A stretch of DNA of 64,000 nt from Thermoleptolyngbya sichuanensis A183. GTDB taxonomy: Bacteria; Cyanobacteriota; Cyanobacteriia; Elainellales; Elainellaceae. The stretch is taken from positions 3,038,001-3,102,000 of the forward strand of contig NZ_CP053661.1 of assembly GCF_013177315.1 (NCBI RefSeq), given 5' to 3'. Numbering within the stretch: position 1 is the stretch's first letter; every line of letters begins with the position of its first letter. Below, piece after piece: positions 8,322 to 18,861 of the stretch. The notes beneath the pieces were generated by a model. That model did not search any database, had not been told where the DNA came from, and saw only the letters and a program-made list of their open reading frames with translations. The position numbers and the translations under genes are program-made.

Positions 8322-11300
8322 ATGCCCCGCCGTACTGATATCCGCAAAATTCTTCTAATTGGCTCTGGCCCCATCGTGATTGGGCAAGCCTGCGAGTTTG
8401 ACTATTCTGGTACCCAGGCCTGCAAAGCGCTGCGCGACGAAGGCTACGAAGTGGTGCTGATCAACTCCAATCCGGCAACCATCATGACCGATCCGGAGAC
8501 GGCCGATCGCACCTATATCGAGCCGCTGACCCCGGAAATGGTGGAAAAGGTGATCGAAAAGGAGCGCCCTGATGCGCTGCTGCCGACGATGGGCGGACAG
8601 ACAGCGCTGAACCTAGCAGTGGCGCTGGCCAAAACTGACGTGCTGGAGCGCTACAACGTAGAGCTGATCGGCGCAAAGCTGCCTGCCATCGAGATGGCGG
8701 AAGACCGCAAGCTGTTTAAGGAAGCAATGGCGCGGATTGGCGTGCCGGTTTGCCCGTCGGGGCTAGCGCAAACCATGAACGAAGCGAGGGCGATCGCCCA
8801 GGAAATCGGCTCCTACCCGCTGATTATCCGCCCCGCCTTTACCCTCGGCGGCACGGGCGGCGGCATTGCCTACAACCAGGAAGAATTTGAGGAAATTGCT
8901 CAGTCGGGTCTAGATGCCAGCCCGGTGTCGCAGATTCTCATCGAAAAATCACTCTTGGGCTGGAAGGAATACGAACTGGAGGTGATGCGCGACCTGGCAG
9001 ATAACGTTGTGATTATTTGCTCGATTGAAAACTTCGACCCGATGGGCGTTCACACGGGCGACTCGATCACCGTTGCTCCGGCGCAAACCCTGACGGATAA
9101 GGAATATCAGCGCTTGCGGGATGCGTCGATCAAGATCATCCGCGAAATCGGGGTGGAAACGGGCGGTTCCAACATTCAGTTTTCGGTGAACCCCGACACG
9201 GGCGAGTTCATCGTGATCGAGATGAACCCCCGCGTGTCGCGCAGTTCGGCGCTGGCTTCCAAGGCGACAGGCTTCCCAATTGCCAAGATGGCGGCCAAAC
9301 TGGCGGTGGGCTATACGCTCGACGAAATCCCCAACGACATCACCAAGAAAACGCCCGCCAGTTTTGAACCCACGATCGACTACGTGGTGACGAAAATTCC
9401 TCGCTTTGCCTTTGAGAAATTTCCTGGTTCTCAGCCCGTGCTGACGACGCAGATGAAGTCGGTGGGCGAAGCGATGGCCATTGGGCGCACGTTCCAAGAA
9501 TCGTTCCAAAAAGCGCTGCGATCGCTCGAAACGGGCCGCGCGGGCTGGGGCTGCGACAAAACCGAAAAACTGCCCAGCCTGGAGCAAATTCGTGCGGGTC
9601 TGCGGACTCCGAACCCGGATCGGGTGTTTACGCTGCGCCACGCCATGCTGATGGGCATGACGGTGGAGGAAATCTACGAACTCACTGCCATCGACCCGTG
9701 GTTTCTTGACAAGCTGGCAGAACTGCTGGAAACAGAGAAATTCCTCAAGCGCACCCCGCTCAACAGCCTCACTCAAGCGCAAATGCTGGCGATCAAGCAG
9801 CAGGGCTTTAGCGATCGCCAAATTGCTTTTGCCACCAAAACCACCGAAGACGAGGTTCGCGCTTTCCGCAAGGCCCTGGGCATCGTCCCCACCTATAAAA
9901 CCGTAGATACCTGCGCCGCCGAGTTTGAGGCGCTAACGCCTTACTACTACTCCGCCTACGAAACACCCGTCGAAGTGGTCAATGGAGACGCAGGTTCGGA
10001 ACAAGCCGCCGCGCCAGAGTCGGAGGTCTTGCCCTCAACCCGGCGCAAGGTCATGATCCTGGGCGGCGGGCCAAACCGCATCGGGCAGGGCATCGAGTTT
10101 GACTATTGCTGCTGCCATGCGTCCTTTGCGCTGCAAGCCGAAGGGTTTGAGACAATCATGGTCAATTCCAACCCGGAAACGGTTTCTACGGACTATGACA
10201 CGAGCGATCGCCTCTATTTTGAGCCACTCACCAAAGAGGACGTGCTGAATATTATCGAAGCGGAGCAGCCCGCTGGCATTATCAACCAGTTTGGTGGCCA
10301 GACCCCGCTCAAGCTGGCCCTGCCGCTGCAAAAGGCGCTGCCCATCTGCGACTCGCCGCAGACCCAAATCTGGGGCACCTCGCCCGACTCGATTGACACC
10401 GCCGAAGACCGGGAGCGATTCGAGAAAATCTTGCGGGAGCTAGAGATTCGCCAGCCCGCCAACGGCATCGCCCGCAGCACCGCCGAAGCGCTGGAGGTGG
10501 CCAAGAAAATTGGCTATCCCGTGGTGGTGCGCCCCAGCTACGTGCTGGGCGGTCGGGCGATGGAAATTGTATATTCCGACAAAGACCTGGAGCGCTACAT
10601 GACCTACGCGGTGCAGGTCGAGCCAGATCACCCCATCCTGGTGGATCAGTATTTGGAAAACGCGATCGAGGTGGATGTGGATGCGATCGCCGATGCTACT
10701 GGCCACGTCGTCATCGGCGGCATCATGGAACACATTGAGCAAGCGGGCATTCACTCTGGCGACTCTGCCTGCTCGATTCCCACCGTCACCCTTGGCCCCG
10801 ACACGCTGGAAACCATCCGCACCTGGACGACGAAACTCGCCAAAGCGCTGAACGTCGTCGGTCTGATGAACGTACAGTACGCCATCCAAGGCACGGTCGA
10901 GGGCGATGTGGTCTACATTTTGGAAGCCAACCCCCGCGCCTCGCGCACCGTTCCTTTTGTGTCTAAGGCGATCGGCAAGCCCCTGGCCAAGCTGGCATCC
11001 CTGGTCATGTCGGGCAAGACCCTGGCGGAGCTAAACTTCACGCAGGAAATCATTCCCCAGCACATTGCGGTGAAAGAGGCCGTGCTGCCCTTTTCCAAGT
11101 TTCCCGGCACGGATATTATTCTTGGCCCCGAAATGCGCTCCACGGGCGAAGTGATGGGCATTGACACCGACTTTGGCAAAGCCTTTGCCAAGGCAGAGCT
11201 AGCGGCTTCGCAGGTGTTGCCGCTGGGGGGCACGGTCTTCGTTTCGATGAACGACCGCGACAAGCAGGCTGCTGTGCCTGTGGTGAAGGATTTGCAGGCC

Positions 11301-11621
11301 TTGGGGCTGCACGTTGTGGCGACGGAGGGGACTCGCCGCGTCCTCAAAGAAAATGGACTGGATGTGGATCTGGTGCTGAAGGTGCATGAGGGTCGTCCTA
11401 ACGTGATGGATTCCATCAAAAACCAGCAGATTCAGCTTGTGGTCAACACGCCCTTGGGCGAGACGGCTCAGGTGGACGATCGCGCAATTCGCCGCACTGC
11501 CCTGTCTTATAAAATTCCTGTTGTCACCACGATCGCCGGAGCCAAGGCCAGCACGGCTGCGATTCGCTCTCTCCAGTCCGAGCCGCTGGAGGTCAAGGCG
11601 CTGCAAGACTACATGAGCTAG
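8322..11621 (+). CDS. carB: Carbamoyl-phosphate synthase large subunit
   Basis: CarB assembles carbamoyl phosphate from glutamine-derived ammonia, bicarbonate and two ATP. The product feeds arginine and pyrimidine synthesis. At 1099 residues it has the usual length and the duplicated architecture. The first half starts with [22 protein letters not shown] and the second with [22 protein letters not shown] (about residue 575). Each half contains an ATP-grasp fold with a glycine-rich loop ([20 protein letters not shown]). A C-terminal MGS-like allosteric domain follows from about 950. A short linker insertion rich in A, E and G lies at about 555-572. The small subunit carA is not in the window. 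The gene is followed by a strong terminator. Confidence 0.98.
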   Translation: MPRRTDIRKILLIGSGPIVIGQACEFDYSGTQACKALRDEGYEVVLINSNPATIMTDPETADRTYIEPLTPEMVEKVIEKERPDALLPTMGGQTALNLAVALAKTDVLERYNVELIGAKLPAIEMAEDRKLFKEAMARIGVPVCPSGLAQTMNEARAIAQEIGSYPLIIRPAFTLGGTGGGIAYNQEEFEEIAQSGLDASPVSQILIEKSLLGWKEYELEVMRDLADNVVIICSIENFDPMGVHTGDSITVAPAQTLTDKEYQRLRDASIKIIREIGVETGGSNIQFSVNPDTGEFIVIEMNPRVSRSSALASKATGFPIAKMAAKLAVGYTLDEIPNDITKKTPASFEPTIDYVVTKIPRFAFEKFPGSQPVLTTQMKSVGEAMAIGRTFQESFQKALRSLETGRAGWGCDKTEKLPSLEQIRAGLRTPNPDRVFTLRHAMLMGMTVEEIYELTAIDPWFLDKLAELLETEKFLKRTPLNSLTQAQMLAIKQQGFSDRQIAFATKTTEDEVRAFRKALGIVPTYKTVDTCAAEFEALTPYYYSAYETPVEVVNGDAGSEQAAAPESEVLPSTRRKVMILGGGPNRIGQGIEFDYCCCHASFALQAEGFETIMVNSNPETVSTDYDTSDRLYFEPLTKEDVLNIIEAEQPAGIINQFGGQTPLKLALPLQKALPICDSPQTQIWGTSPDSIDTAEDRERFEKILRELEIRQPANGIARSTAEALEVAKKIGYPVVVRPSYVLGGRAMEIVYSDKDLERYMTYAVQVEPDHPILVDQYLENAIEVDVDAIADATGHVVIGGIMEHIEQAGIHSGDSACSIPTVTLGPDTLETIRTWTTKLAKALNVVGLMNVQYAIQGTVEGDVVYILEANPRASRTVPFVSKAIGKPLAKLASLVMSGKTLAELNFTQEIIPQHIAVKEAVLPFSKFPGTDIILGPEMRSTGEVMGIDTDFGKAFAKAELAASQVLPLGGTVFVSMNDRDKQAAVPVVKDLQALGLHVVATEGTRRVLKENGLDVDLVLKVHEGRPNVMDSIKNQQIQLVVNTPLGETAQVDDRAIRRTALSYKIPVVTTIAGAKASTAAIRSLQSEPLEVKALQDYMS

Positions 11622-11972
11622 CTGCCACGTCGAAACCGTTGTGCTAGCAAGCTACTCCACAAGCTGCTCTAACTGAAAGAGGTCTTGAATCGGGATTCCA
11701 ATTCAAGACCTCTCGTTTTTATATCTGTCTATGTCCTGCGCTTCTGGAGAAGCTGCCCAGACGCTTGCAATTTCCTGGAACACAGGAGAACCGAGTGAGC
11801 CATCTACAAACTCGCATTACAATTTGCATGAATTTGTAAAAGTAGTGTGAACTCTGGCAGAAACGGCTTTTCTAGAGGGCGATGAGACTTGTATGATTCA
11901 AGCTCAGCGTAGATATTAAAGTGAAATTAAATCCAACACTACTGCGGAGCGCCGTCCCTTAGCCTCAGTTCT
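11622..11972. other. Intergenic region after carB
   Basis: Apart from the carB terminator this stretch is AT-rich and shows no gene-like frame. It ends at the tail of the leftward small gene. Nothing else was recognised. Confidence 0.5.
11678..11720 (+). terminator. Intrinsic terminator of carB
   Basis: A perfect 13 bp stem is formed by AGAGGTCTTGAAT (11678-11690) and ATTCAAGACCTCT (11701-11713), with a 10-base loop. The sequence CGTTTTT follows immediately (11714-11720). It lies 57 bases after the carB stop. Confidence 0.93.
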
Positions 11973-12161
11973 CTACTTTTCGACCGTCTCTTGGTGAAGA
12001 GTTGCCGCCTGGTCTTCTTCGGGAAAATAGGTATCTACGTCCCACGGATCGTCTGCCACGATGTCTTGACGAATCCACAGTTTCAGGCGATGCCAGAGGC
12101 TTGGCTTTCGACCTGCTTCTTGATTTGGAAAGAGGGTGTTGCTAGGGGTGTTTGAGTTCAT
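11973..12161 (-). CDS. Small hypothetical protein (62 aa)
   Basis: A 62-residue frame with an ATG start encodes a soluble, acidic-ended protein. Its central W-rich segment (WHRLKLWIRQDIVADDPWDVDTYF, split at residues 23-46) has composition typical of a real protein rather than a shadow frame. The surrounding 900 bases hold no other gene. No Shine-Dalgarno sequence is clear. I do not recognise a function. It could be a small cyanobacterial accessory protein or a chance frame. Confidence 0.5.
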   Translation of the reverse strand: MNSNTPSNTLFPNQEAGRKPSLWHRLKLWIRQDIVADDPWDVDTYFPEEDQAATLHQETVEK

Positions 12162-12489
12162 GGTTAAACGTGAGAGTGTCTGAACTTAGAGCGGGACTTC
12201 TCGAAACTGTCTTAGAAAGTTCAGCTTAGAGAGTTCAAAGAGCGGTCATCGAATCTTCTGAGTCTTAAGTTTTGAGTCTCAAATGTTGGATGCTCGACCA
12301 GCGCACCGTGCGAGAACTCGCCCTTCAGAGGATCTGTGAGCGCCTTAGCGAGATAAACCTATCTGCGGCGGATGGAATGCGCCTTCAGCTTCTCGCAAGC
12401 TTAGCCAGCCAAACCAGGGACTAAACCGCTGATCTGACTGCACCCATACGTTAGACCTCTTTAGATTTATTCTATCTTTGCTAGGTTTG

Positions 12490-12806
12490 ACCGGACAAAA
12501 CCAGTCTGTCCAAGCAAAACTGTCGAAACGCAGCCTGTAGACGCAGCGTCTAGCCAGTTTCGATGCGTTTCAAAAACAGCGCCTAGCAATGACCACTGAA
12601 AAGAATCAGTGGCGAGGTGCTGATGCTGTCGTGCAAAGTGCCTAAGCAACCGCACGACCTGTGAATGAGTGACCCAGACAACATAGCGAAATCAGCCTGC
12701 TGTTGAACGGTCACCAAGCTAGACAAGCTTGGCGGGCGATCGCCAGCGGCTTCAGTCATCATAACCAAGACCAGTAGCGACACTGAGGGAAGGCGTAGTG
12801 ATCGAA
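12490..12806 (-). ncRNA. Candidate structured non-coding RNA
   Basis: A strong promoter reads leftward into about 310 bases without a convincing gene but with many stem-loops. CCAAGCT pairs with AGCTTGG (12714-12720/12726-12732). GTCGTGC pairs with GCACGAC (12628-12634/12652-12658). CCACTG pairs with CAGTGG (12593-12598/12607-12612). A nested hairpin has outer CGAAAC/GTTTCG (12524-12529/12557-12562) and inner TAGACG/CGTCTA (12538-12543/12547-12552). GGACA pairs with TGTCC near 12493-12510. The sequence does not match what I know of RNase P RNA, tmRNA, 6S or SRP RNA. The 3' end is a guess because no T-run is seen. A 66-residue frame at 12583-12783 on the same strand is the main alternative. 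Confidence 0.45.
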
Positions 12807-12812
12807 ACTTTT

Positions 12813-12844
12813 AGTATTAAGCAGAGTTTATTTTGGGATGTCAA
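12813..12844 (-). promoter_or_regulatory. Sigma70-type promoter reading leftward
   Basis: On the minus strand TTGACA (12839-12844) is followed after 18-19 bases by TTAATACT (about 12813-12820). This is a near-consensus -35/-10 pair. The start point is expected near 12806. It lies more than 150 bases after the terminator of the upstream response-regulator gene and points into the structured region. Confidence 0.6.
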
Positions 12845-12997
12845 GCAAGACCCGTACTTCTACGGTTGAGATCCGTTGTCTTCATCCGTTCTTCATCCTA
12901 AGCCTGCCACATCAGCCCTTCTGCTGCATGGCTTTCAGAAGCAACACCGGTTTTCCATAAAAAACATTAAGAAAATCTTACTTCGGTCATGAAACCT

Positions 12998-13037
12998 ACA
13001 AAAAACAAGTACGGCCGCCTTCCGATGGCGACCGTAC
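12998..13037 (-). terminator. Terminator after the LuxR-type response regulator
   Basis: On the minus strand an 11 bp stem (GTACGGTCGCC with GGCGGCCGTAC, one mismatch; 13027-13037 and 13009-13019) is followed by TTGTTTTTTG. It lies 66 bases after the stop codon of the response-regulator gene. Confidence 0.85.
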
Positions 13038-13102
13038 TCGAAGTTGAAGGCTTAGAGGTTAAAGACCTACAAGTTAAAGACCCATAAAGTCAACCTATAA
13101 AG

Positions 13103-13753
13103 CTACGCCATACTGTTTTCGATCGCCCAGCGAGCCAGTTCAGTGCGGTTGTGTAGTCCTGTTTTGCCCAGCATGTTGCTGACGTGGCTTTCAATCGTTC
13201 TCTGGCTCACGTTCAGCTTCTCGGCAATTTCTCGGTTTGCCATGCCCTGGGCGACAAACTGCACCACCCGCAGCTCGGTCGGCGTTAGCTCAACGTCGAA
13301 GGGCACCTGAATTTTGGGGGCGCTGTCCAGCCCCTTGTCCTGCCGCTGAATCAATCGAGAGGCTTGCTTGAGAGAAGACTCTACCTGGGCAACCAGTTCT
13401 TCTGGCTCGAAGGGCTTCACCATGTACACGTCAGCGCCAGTGTTCAAGCCCTTGATTTTGTCCTGGCTCTGCCCTTTCGCAGAGAGAAACAGCACTGGAA
13501 TCCAGCTCGTGCGTGGATCTTTTCTGACTTGCTCCACCAGCGAGTAGCCATCCATCTGCGGCATCATTACATCGCAGATGATCATGTCTGGTGTCTCTTT
13601 TTGCAGCACTTCTAGCGCTTCTTGACCGTTCTCTGAGGTGATGACCTCATACCCCCGAAACTCTAGGTAGTCCTTTACGAGCAGAATGAGGTTTGGGTCG
13701 TCGTCAATTAATAAAAGTCGCTTGTGCTCTCCCACACTGGCTTCCTTTGTCAT
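13103..13753 (-). CDS. LuxR/NarL-type response regulator (Rre1/Ycf29-like)
   Basis: The protein has 216 residues. A receiver domain covers about 12-130, with acidic residues D17-D19, phospho-acceptor D61 in IICDVMMPQMDGY and K113 in VKPF. A LuxR-type helix-turn-helix covers about 150-212 (LTPTELRVVQFVAQGMANREIAEKLNVSQRTIESHVSNML, split). The combination marks a DNA-binding response regulator. In cyanobacteria the closest well-known group is Rre1/Ycf29, a stress regulator paired with Hik2, but that assignment is from memory of the family and is tentative. It is monocistronic with its own terminator. Confidence 0.9.
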   Translation of the reverse strand: MTKEASVGEHKRLLLIDDDPNLILLVKDYLEFRGYEVITSENGQEALEVLQKETPDMIICDVMMPQMDGYSLVEQVRKDPRTSWIPVLFLSAKGQSQDKIKGLNTGADVYMVKPFEPEELVAQVESSLKQASRLIQRQDKGLDSAPKIQVPFDVELTPTELRVVQFVAQGMANREIAEKLNVSQRTIESHVSNMLGKTGLHNRTELARWAIENSMA

Positions 13754-14011
13754 GCTACATCACTCGCCATGCCTGAGTTGAGATGAATCGTGCTAATAAA
13801 TGATACCCAGTAGATCCACAGAGCGCACAACTTAGCCCAAGAACCTGAAGAAATTTTGTATTGCCTGATTTGCGTTGCCTGATTTGCCTGGCCTGACTTT
13901 GTGCCGAAGTCAAGGCTTCGTGAAGACATTCCGCCCTTCAGTAGACCTGTCTACATCATACTGAGCGCAAGCGGGAAATCCGCATAGTTAAGCAATGTTG
14001 AAATTAATAGA

Positions 14012-14455
14012 TTAATCTTTGCTTTCTGACTGTAGCGCGTCCAGATTCAACCTGCCATGTGTTTTCAATTCATCGGATGGCGCAGGTAGCGGGTGAACTA
14101 GGAAGGCGTAGTCCTGGACGATTTGATTGCCAAGCAGGTGCTTCTGGATGATTTCTTCAATCACGGTCGGGGTGGCGCTGTGATACCATACCCCGTCGGG
14201 ATAGACCACCAAAATGGGGCCTTGCTGACAAACCCGCAGGCAGTTGGCTTTGGTGCGAAAAACGCAGGTGGGGCGATCGCCCGTGGGTTGGTCTAGTCCC
14301 AATTCCTTTAGTCGCTTTTTCAAATAATCCCACGCCACCAGGCTGTCGCCCTTGTCGCAGCACTTGGGCACGGTCTGATCAGCGCAGATAAAAACGTGGC
14401 GCTCGATTTGCGGCAGATGGAGCGCAGCGACACAGGTAGAGAGGGGGGTAGTCAT
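14012..14455 (-). CDS. Thioredoxin-like [2Fe-2S] ferredoxin-domain protein
   Basis: The protein has 147 residues. The arrangement C24, C32/C33 then C72-x3-C76 ([13 protein letters not shown] and [13 protein letters not shown]) is the cluster-binding pattern of thioredoxin-like [2Fe-2S] ferredoxins, related to the NuoE C-terminal domain. The fold is further supported by [18 protein letters not shown]. These cyanobacterial proteins are often annotated (2Fe-2S) ferredoxin domain-containing; their redox partner is not established. The gene lies downstream of cobS in the same direction, with a hairpin repeat element between them. A link to cobalamin synthesis is possible but not shown. Confidence 0.85.
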   Translation of the reverse strand: MTTPLSTCVAALHLPQIERHVFICADQTVPKCCDKGDSLVAWDYLKKRLKELGLDQPTGDRPTCVFRTKANCLRVCQQGPILVVYPDGVWYHSATPTVIEEIIQKHLLGNQIVQDYAFLVHPLPAPSDELKTHGRLNLDALQSESKD

Positions 14456-14500
14456 GGGAGGGAAGGTTAGGGGGATAGAGGGACGAGGGGGGAGAGAGGG

Positions 14501-14589
14501 AAAAAATGAAGAACGAAGAACGAAAAACGAAGAAAGAAGAACGAAAAACGGAACCTCTTCGTTCTTCTCTCTTCATTCTTCGCTCCAAC
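14501..14589 (-). repeat. Purine/pyrimidine hairpin element after cobS (copy 1)
   Basis: Read on the minus strand, a purine-rich arm built from GAAGAACGAA-like words is followed by a pyrimidine-rich arm of TTCGTTCTTC-like words and then by TTTTTTCC. The two arms can fold into a long imperfect hairpin. It begins about five bases after the cobS stop. It shares 19 identical bases (14542-14560) with the copy after smc at 22688-22706, in the same orientation relative to the upstream gene. It may act as a terminator. Confidence 0.75.
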
Positions 14590-14594
14590 ACTCC

Positions 14595-15389
14595 TTAAGC
14601 CAGGGTACACAACACTAGCACCAACGCCTCTGTCCATTCCACGACCGCGCCGTAGGTGTCGCCCGTATGTCCTCCCAGGCGGCGATGAAACCAGGCGGGA
14701 AGCAGGAGGGCGATCGCCCCAGCACCCAGCCCTAAAATCAGGCTCCAGCGCCACGGGTCAGGATTTGCCAGGGCGGGGTAGAGGCTGAGGCTGAGCAGCA
14801 GCAGCAGGCTGGGTAGGGTGTGGGCAGGACTGGGCAGGGCGGCTTTGTGAAAGGCTCCTTTGCCGGTGGGCTTGAGATAGGGATAGCAGGCGATCGCCAC
14901 TTGCTGACCCCAGCGCCCCCAGCCCGCCGCCAGTGCGAGCAACAGCGGGCGCGGCAGGGCGGGGTCTACCAGATCGGTCAGGGCAGCGGTTTTGAGCAGA
15001 AGAAGGGCGATCGCCGCCATCACACCAAACGCGCCGGCACGGCTATCGGCCATCACCGCCAGGCGACGCTGCGGGTCGAGGACGGCCAGCCCATCAGCGG
15101 TGTCCATTGCACCGTCTAAATGCAGCCCGCCCGTCACCCCCACCCATAGCCCAACTACCACCACGCTGCGGGTTAGCACGGGCATTCCCAACTGATGCAA
15201 ACTGGCATCCACTAGCCCCAGCAGCGCCCCAATCAGCAGACCAACCACGGGAGCCATGCGGGCGACTTGCGGAAAAGCCGGATGCATCCAGTCGGGCACG
15301 GGCAGGCAGGTATAGAAGGCGATCGCCCCTGCCAGCGTTTGCGCCAGGTTCACAATCGCTGCGCTTAGCGTAGAACCCCACTGACTCAA
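14595..15389 (-). CDS. cobS: Adenosylcobinamide-GDP ribazoletransferase (cobalamin synthase)
   Basis: CobS joins adenosylcobinamide-GDP and alpha-ribazole to give adenosylcobalamin, at the membrane. The 264-residue protein is strongly hydrophobic with several membrane spans. It carries the family motifs FYTCLPVP near residue 26, the conserved GGLHLDGAMDTADGLAV (metal-binding acidic cluster, about 90-106) and GAFGVMA. The start is TTG at 15389. It is supported by AAGGAGG (15398-15404, minus strand) eight bases upstream. The leader shows no recognisable cobalamin riboswitch. Confidence 0.95.
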   Translation of the reverse strand: MSQWGSTLSAAIVNLAQTLAGAIAFYTCLPVPDWMHPAFPQVARMAPVVGLLIGALLGLVDASLHQLGMPVLTRSVVVVGLWVGVTGGLHLDGAMDTADGLAVLDPQRRLAVMADSRAGAFGVMAAIALLLLKTAALTDLVDPALPRPLLLALAAGWGRWGQQVAIACYPYLKPTGKGAFHKAALPSPAHTLPSLLLLLSLSLYPALANPDPWRWSLILGLGAGAIALLLPAWFHRRLGGHTGDTYGAVVEWTEALVLVLCTLA

Positions 15390-16027
15390 GCCATTTGCCT
15401 CCTTCGCTCAGCCTGTAGACAGGACAATCAGTACCCGTGGCTAGCACATTTGATCTAGATCCGCATCAGCCATGACGCTGACTCACATTGCTCAAGCCGC
15501 GCCATACTTTAGGCAAGTTCCAATTAACCACAATAAAACCTACATGAAACCTATAGGACTTACGCACTTGCGATGAATTTCCCAGGTTTTGGACGACTTC
15601 TCGTGGGCGCAGCCCGCGAGAAATCGTTCAAATGCGTCAGTCCTAACCTACATAAAATTTGGCGAGGTCAGGAGCAAACAAGGGTCAAGGCTTGAGGACT
15701 GTCAAAATTGACACCCAAAATGACGCTAAAAATGGTTCAAGCTGGCTGTGAGTGCCCATCCCAAGATTCCCCCTCCCATCAGGCAAGGAATCTTGAGATA
15801 TGATCTACTCAGGCTCAGTCAGGTTAGCTGAAATATTGCCAGATTTACCGTCTCGCTGGCTATGGCTCCTGGCTATGGCGGGTTCTCTCACTCTGGGCGA
15901 CTGTTCTCAGGGTTTTACGGTTTTCTCTGTCTCTGGTCTAGGCTGCATGGACGCAGCCACCTCGCTGTTCCAGTTCCTTTAGCTCACTCCAGATTCGGAT
16001 TCTGGTGCGATCGCAGGTTTTCTTGTT
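15390..16027. other. Intergenic region with a 90 bp palindromic element
   Basis: This gap lies between cobS (leftward) and an unknown rightward gene. It contains repeat copy A at 15555-15644. A 60-residue frame at 15800-15982 has no supporting feature and was not called. No riboswitch or tRNA was seen. Confidence 0.5.
15555..15644 (+). repeat. AGGACTTACGCA palindromic element, copy A
   Basis: This is a 90 bp element with terminal inverted repeats AGGACTTACGCA and TGCGTCAGTCCT. A central palindrome (CTTCTCGTGGGC/GCCCGCGAGAAAT) has a tiny loop. It is in the same orientation as copy D and the most diverged of the four copies. AACCTAT and AACCTAC on either side may be a target duplication. Confidence 0.85.
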
Positions 16028-16486
16028 ATGAGTCACGATTCACCATCCAGTAACCCCCGACTTCCTGCCCCTTGCCTTGTGGACACAGGCATCCTGGTCA
16101 ACAAGCAAGACATGCAGCGGCTCCTGGCAGATCTCCACCAAGTCCGCTACTGCTACATCCAGGACGGAATCCCCGGCAGCGAGTGCGAAGGTTACGTGAT
16201 GGAAGTTTTTTCCGATCCCCAGTGTTCTAGCCTGGTGGCAAACCACACGCTCTATCTCAACGTCCAGAGCTTCGATTACTTGCAGATGTCTCAGTTGCCA
16301 GAGGGCGAAGCCTGCTTTGATCTGGTGCAAGACAATCGCCTACTGCGGCTGGTGCCCCTGTCGAACCCGCTGGATGACCAAAACTGTCGCAGGCTAAACG
16401 CAGCAGCCCTAGAAGCAGTGGTCACGGAAGTCCTGTCTGCGGGGTGGGATGTCCGGATTGACGACGAAGAAAATTTTTCAATGTAG
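16028..16486 (+). CDS. Hypothetical protein (152 aa)
   Basis: An ATG start encodes a soluble, acidic protein. Its middle shows alternating hydrophobic strands (YCYIQDGIPGSECEGYVMEVFSD, split; HTLYLNVQSFDYLQMSQLPEGEACFDLV, split). It ends in a helix and an acidic tail. I do not recognise the family. It ends 18 bases before the tgt start and in the same frame, so the two genes are very probably one transcript. It has normal codon use with HIP1 nearby, so it is likely native. Confidence 0.75.
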   Translation: MSHDSPSSNPRLPAPCLVDTGILVNKQDMQRLLADLHQVRYCYIQDGIPGSECEGYVMEVFSDPQCSSLVANHTLYLNVQSFDYLQMSQLPEGEACFDLVQDNRLLRLVPLSNPLDDQNCRRLNAAALEAVVTEVLSAGWDVRIDDEENFSM

Positions 16487-17614
<1,128 letters not shown>

Positions 17615-17616
17615 GT

Positions 17617-17645
17617 TTGGATTGGGGATTGGGGATTGGGGGTTC
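17617..17645 (+). repeat. G-rich GGATTGGGGATT repeat between convergent genes
   Basis: Direct copies of GATTGGG follow one another just after the tgt stop, ending in GGGGGTTCAAG. This type of G-rich low-complexity tract is common between cyanobacterial genes. It resembles the G-rich insert inside rsmG. Confidence 0.6.
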
Positions 17646-17653
17646 AAGCCCTG

Positions 17654-18739
17654 TTATTCTGAGCGCGATCGCCGGATGCGGTCAATTTCTCGCTGCAACT
17701 CTGCCACTTCGCGCCGCAGCCGCTCCACATCGGCCTCGCCCGTGGACGACGATTCACTACTGGGGGATGGCGGCTCTGCGTCCACTGTCGGCTCTCCAGC
17801 GCGGCGATAGTTGCCTGCGCGAATCTGCCGCAGTTCTTCCGATTCCGACCATTCTTTCAGAAAATGCACCCGCTCCACGGTGAACGGATGCGTCTGAAAA
17901 AATCCCTGCGATAGGTTGTTATACAGCAGAAACTTGTAGACCTGGTTGATGCCGTCTTGATCTAGATTCTGGTAGCGCTCTGACTGGCGCGAGAATTCTT
18001 CCAGGCTCAGCTCGTGGGCATAGCGGCTGCTGCCGCCTGCCAGCTTCATCATGTTTTGCAGCACGGGCTTTACGTCGTCCATTACCAGCAGCGCCGCCCG
18101 GTCGGCCGACAGTTCCGCCTTCCGCAGCCATTCATAAAAGGCCAGGATTAGCCCCGTACTGACGAGGCTGCTCAGCCCAAAGGTCATCTCTGCCAATCCC
18201 GATGCAGCGGTGATGACCCAGCTTGCCATCTGCGTCAGCGTCGTGTGTCCACATTTTAGATGTCCCAGTTCGTGAGCTAGGACGGCTTTTATCTCGGCCT
18301 CGTCGCTCAGGTCAAGCAGGGCCGTGCTTAGCACCACGCAGGGCCGCTCTTGCCCCAGCGCGTAGGCGTTTACCATCGGCGATTGGGAGACAAACAGCGT
18401 CGGCTCTGGCGCAATATCGAGCGATCGCAGGCATTCCCGAAACATCTGAAACAGCGTGGAATATTGCCGTGGCCCCACCTCGATGGCATTGCCCAACAAA
18501 AACACCTGCCGCGGCCGCTCATAAACGAATTCCACAAAGCGCCGTGCCACCAGGTCAAACCCCGGCACGCTGCGGAGCGTCTGCTCGGCCTGCTGATCGA
18601 GCGGGTGACGGAAGGCTTCGCTGGAGATTCCGGGATAGACGGGCATAGGGCGAGGTTGGGGAAGAAGGGGCTGATGAAGAGAGATTGTTTGCTGAACCTC
18701 CGCTACTCTAGCGGCTGGCCACTGCGTCTGGGGAAGCAT
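17654..18739 (-). CDS. M48 family zinc metallopeptidase
   Basis: The HExxH motif appears as HELGHLKCGH, about residues 156-165 from the chosen start. A third zinc ligand is expected in RKAELSADRAAL, as in M48 (Ste24/HtpX-like) proteases. Upstream, FVSQSPMVNAYALG matches the family's substrate-cleft strand. Only one hydrophobic stretch (about 170-200 after HExxH) could be membrane associated, so it belongs to the soluble or peripheral M48 group. The C-terminus is a charged coiled coil (ERLRREVAELQREIDRIR). ATG at 18739 with GAGAGG upstream is preferred. An in-frame TTG at 18784 would add 15 residues. It converges on tgt. Confidence 0.88.
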   Translation of the reverse strand: MLPQTQWPAARVAEVQQTISLHQPLLPQPRPMPVYPGISSEAFRHPLDQQAEQTLRSVPGFDLVARRFVEFVYERPRQVFLLGNAIEVGPRQYSTLFQMFRECLRSLDIAPEPTLFVSQSPMVNAYALGQERPCVVLSTALLDLSDEAEIKAVLAHELGHLKCGHTTLTQMASWVITAASGLAEMTFGLSSLVSTGLILAFYEWLRKAELSADRAALLVMDDVKPVLQNMMKLAGGSSRYAHELSLEEFSRQSERYQNLDQDGINQVYKFLLYNNLSQGFFQTHPFTVERVHFLKEWSESEELRQIRAGNYRRAGEPTVDAEPPSPSSESSSTGEADVERLRREVAELQREIDRIRRSRSE

Positions 18740-18861
18740 GAAGCCTCTCTTAAACTTTATGGTGGCTTCCTGGCTCAAGGCCAAGTTTTTTTGTTAAAAC
18801 TGGTGTTCAGTAGTCCAGCGGATTAGTATATTCGTATTAACCTCTCTGCTCCTGCCCCTTT

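Noticed and set aside
8949-9821. 290-codon frame antisense to carB
   Set aside because: It lies wholly within carB and has shadow-frame composition (very H/R/F-rich) with no family motif.
15405-15550. Cobalamin riboswitch before cobS
   Set aside because: No B12-box or conserved core was found in the leader on the coding strand.
15800-15982. 60-codon frame upstream of the 16028 gene
   Set aside because: It has no ribosome site or conserved feature and ends just before the true gene; chance frame more likely.
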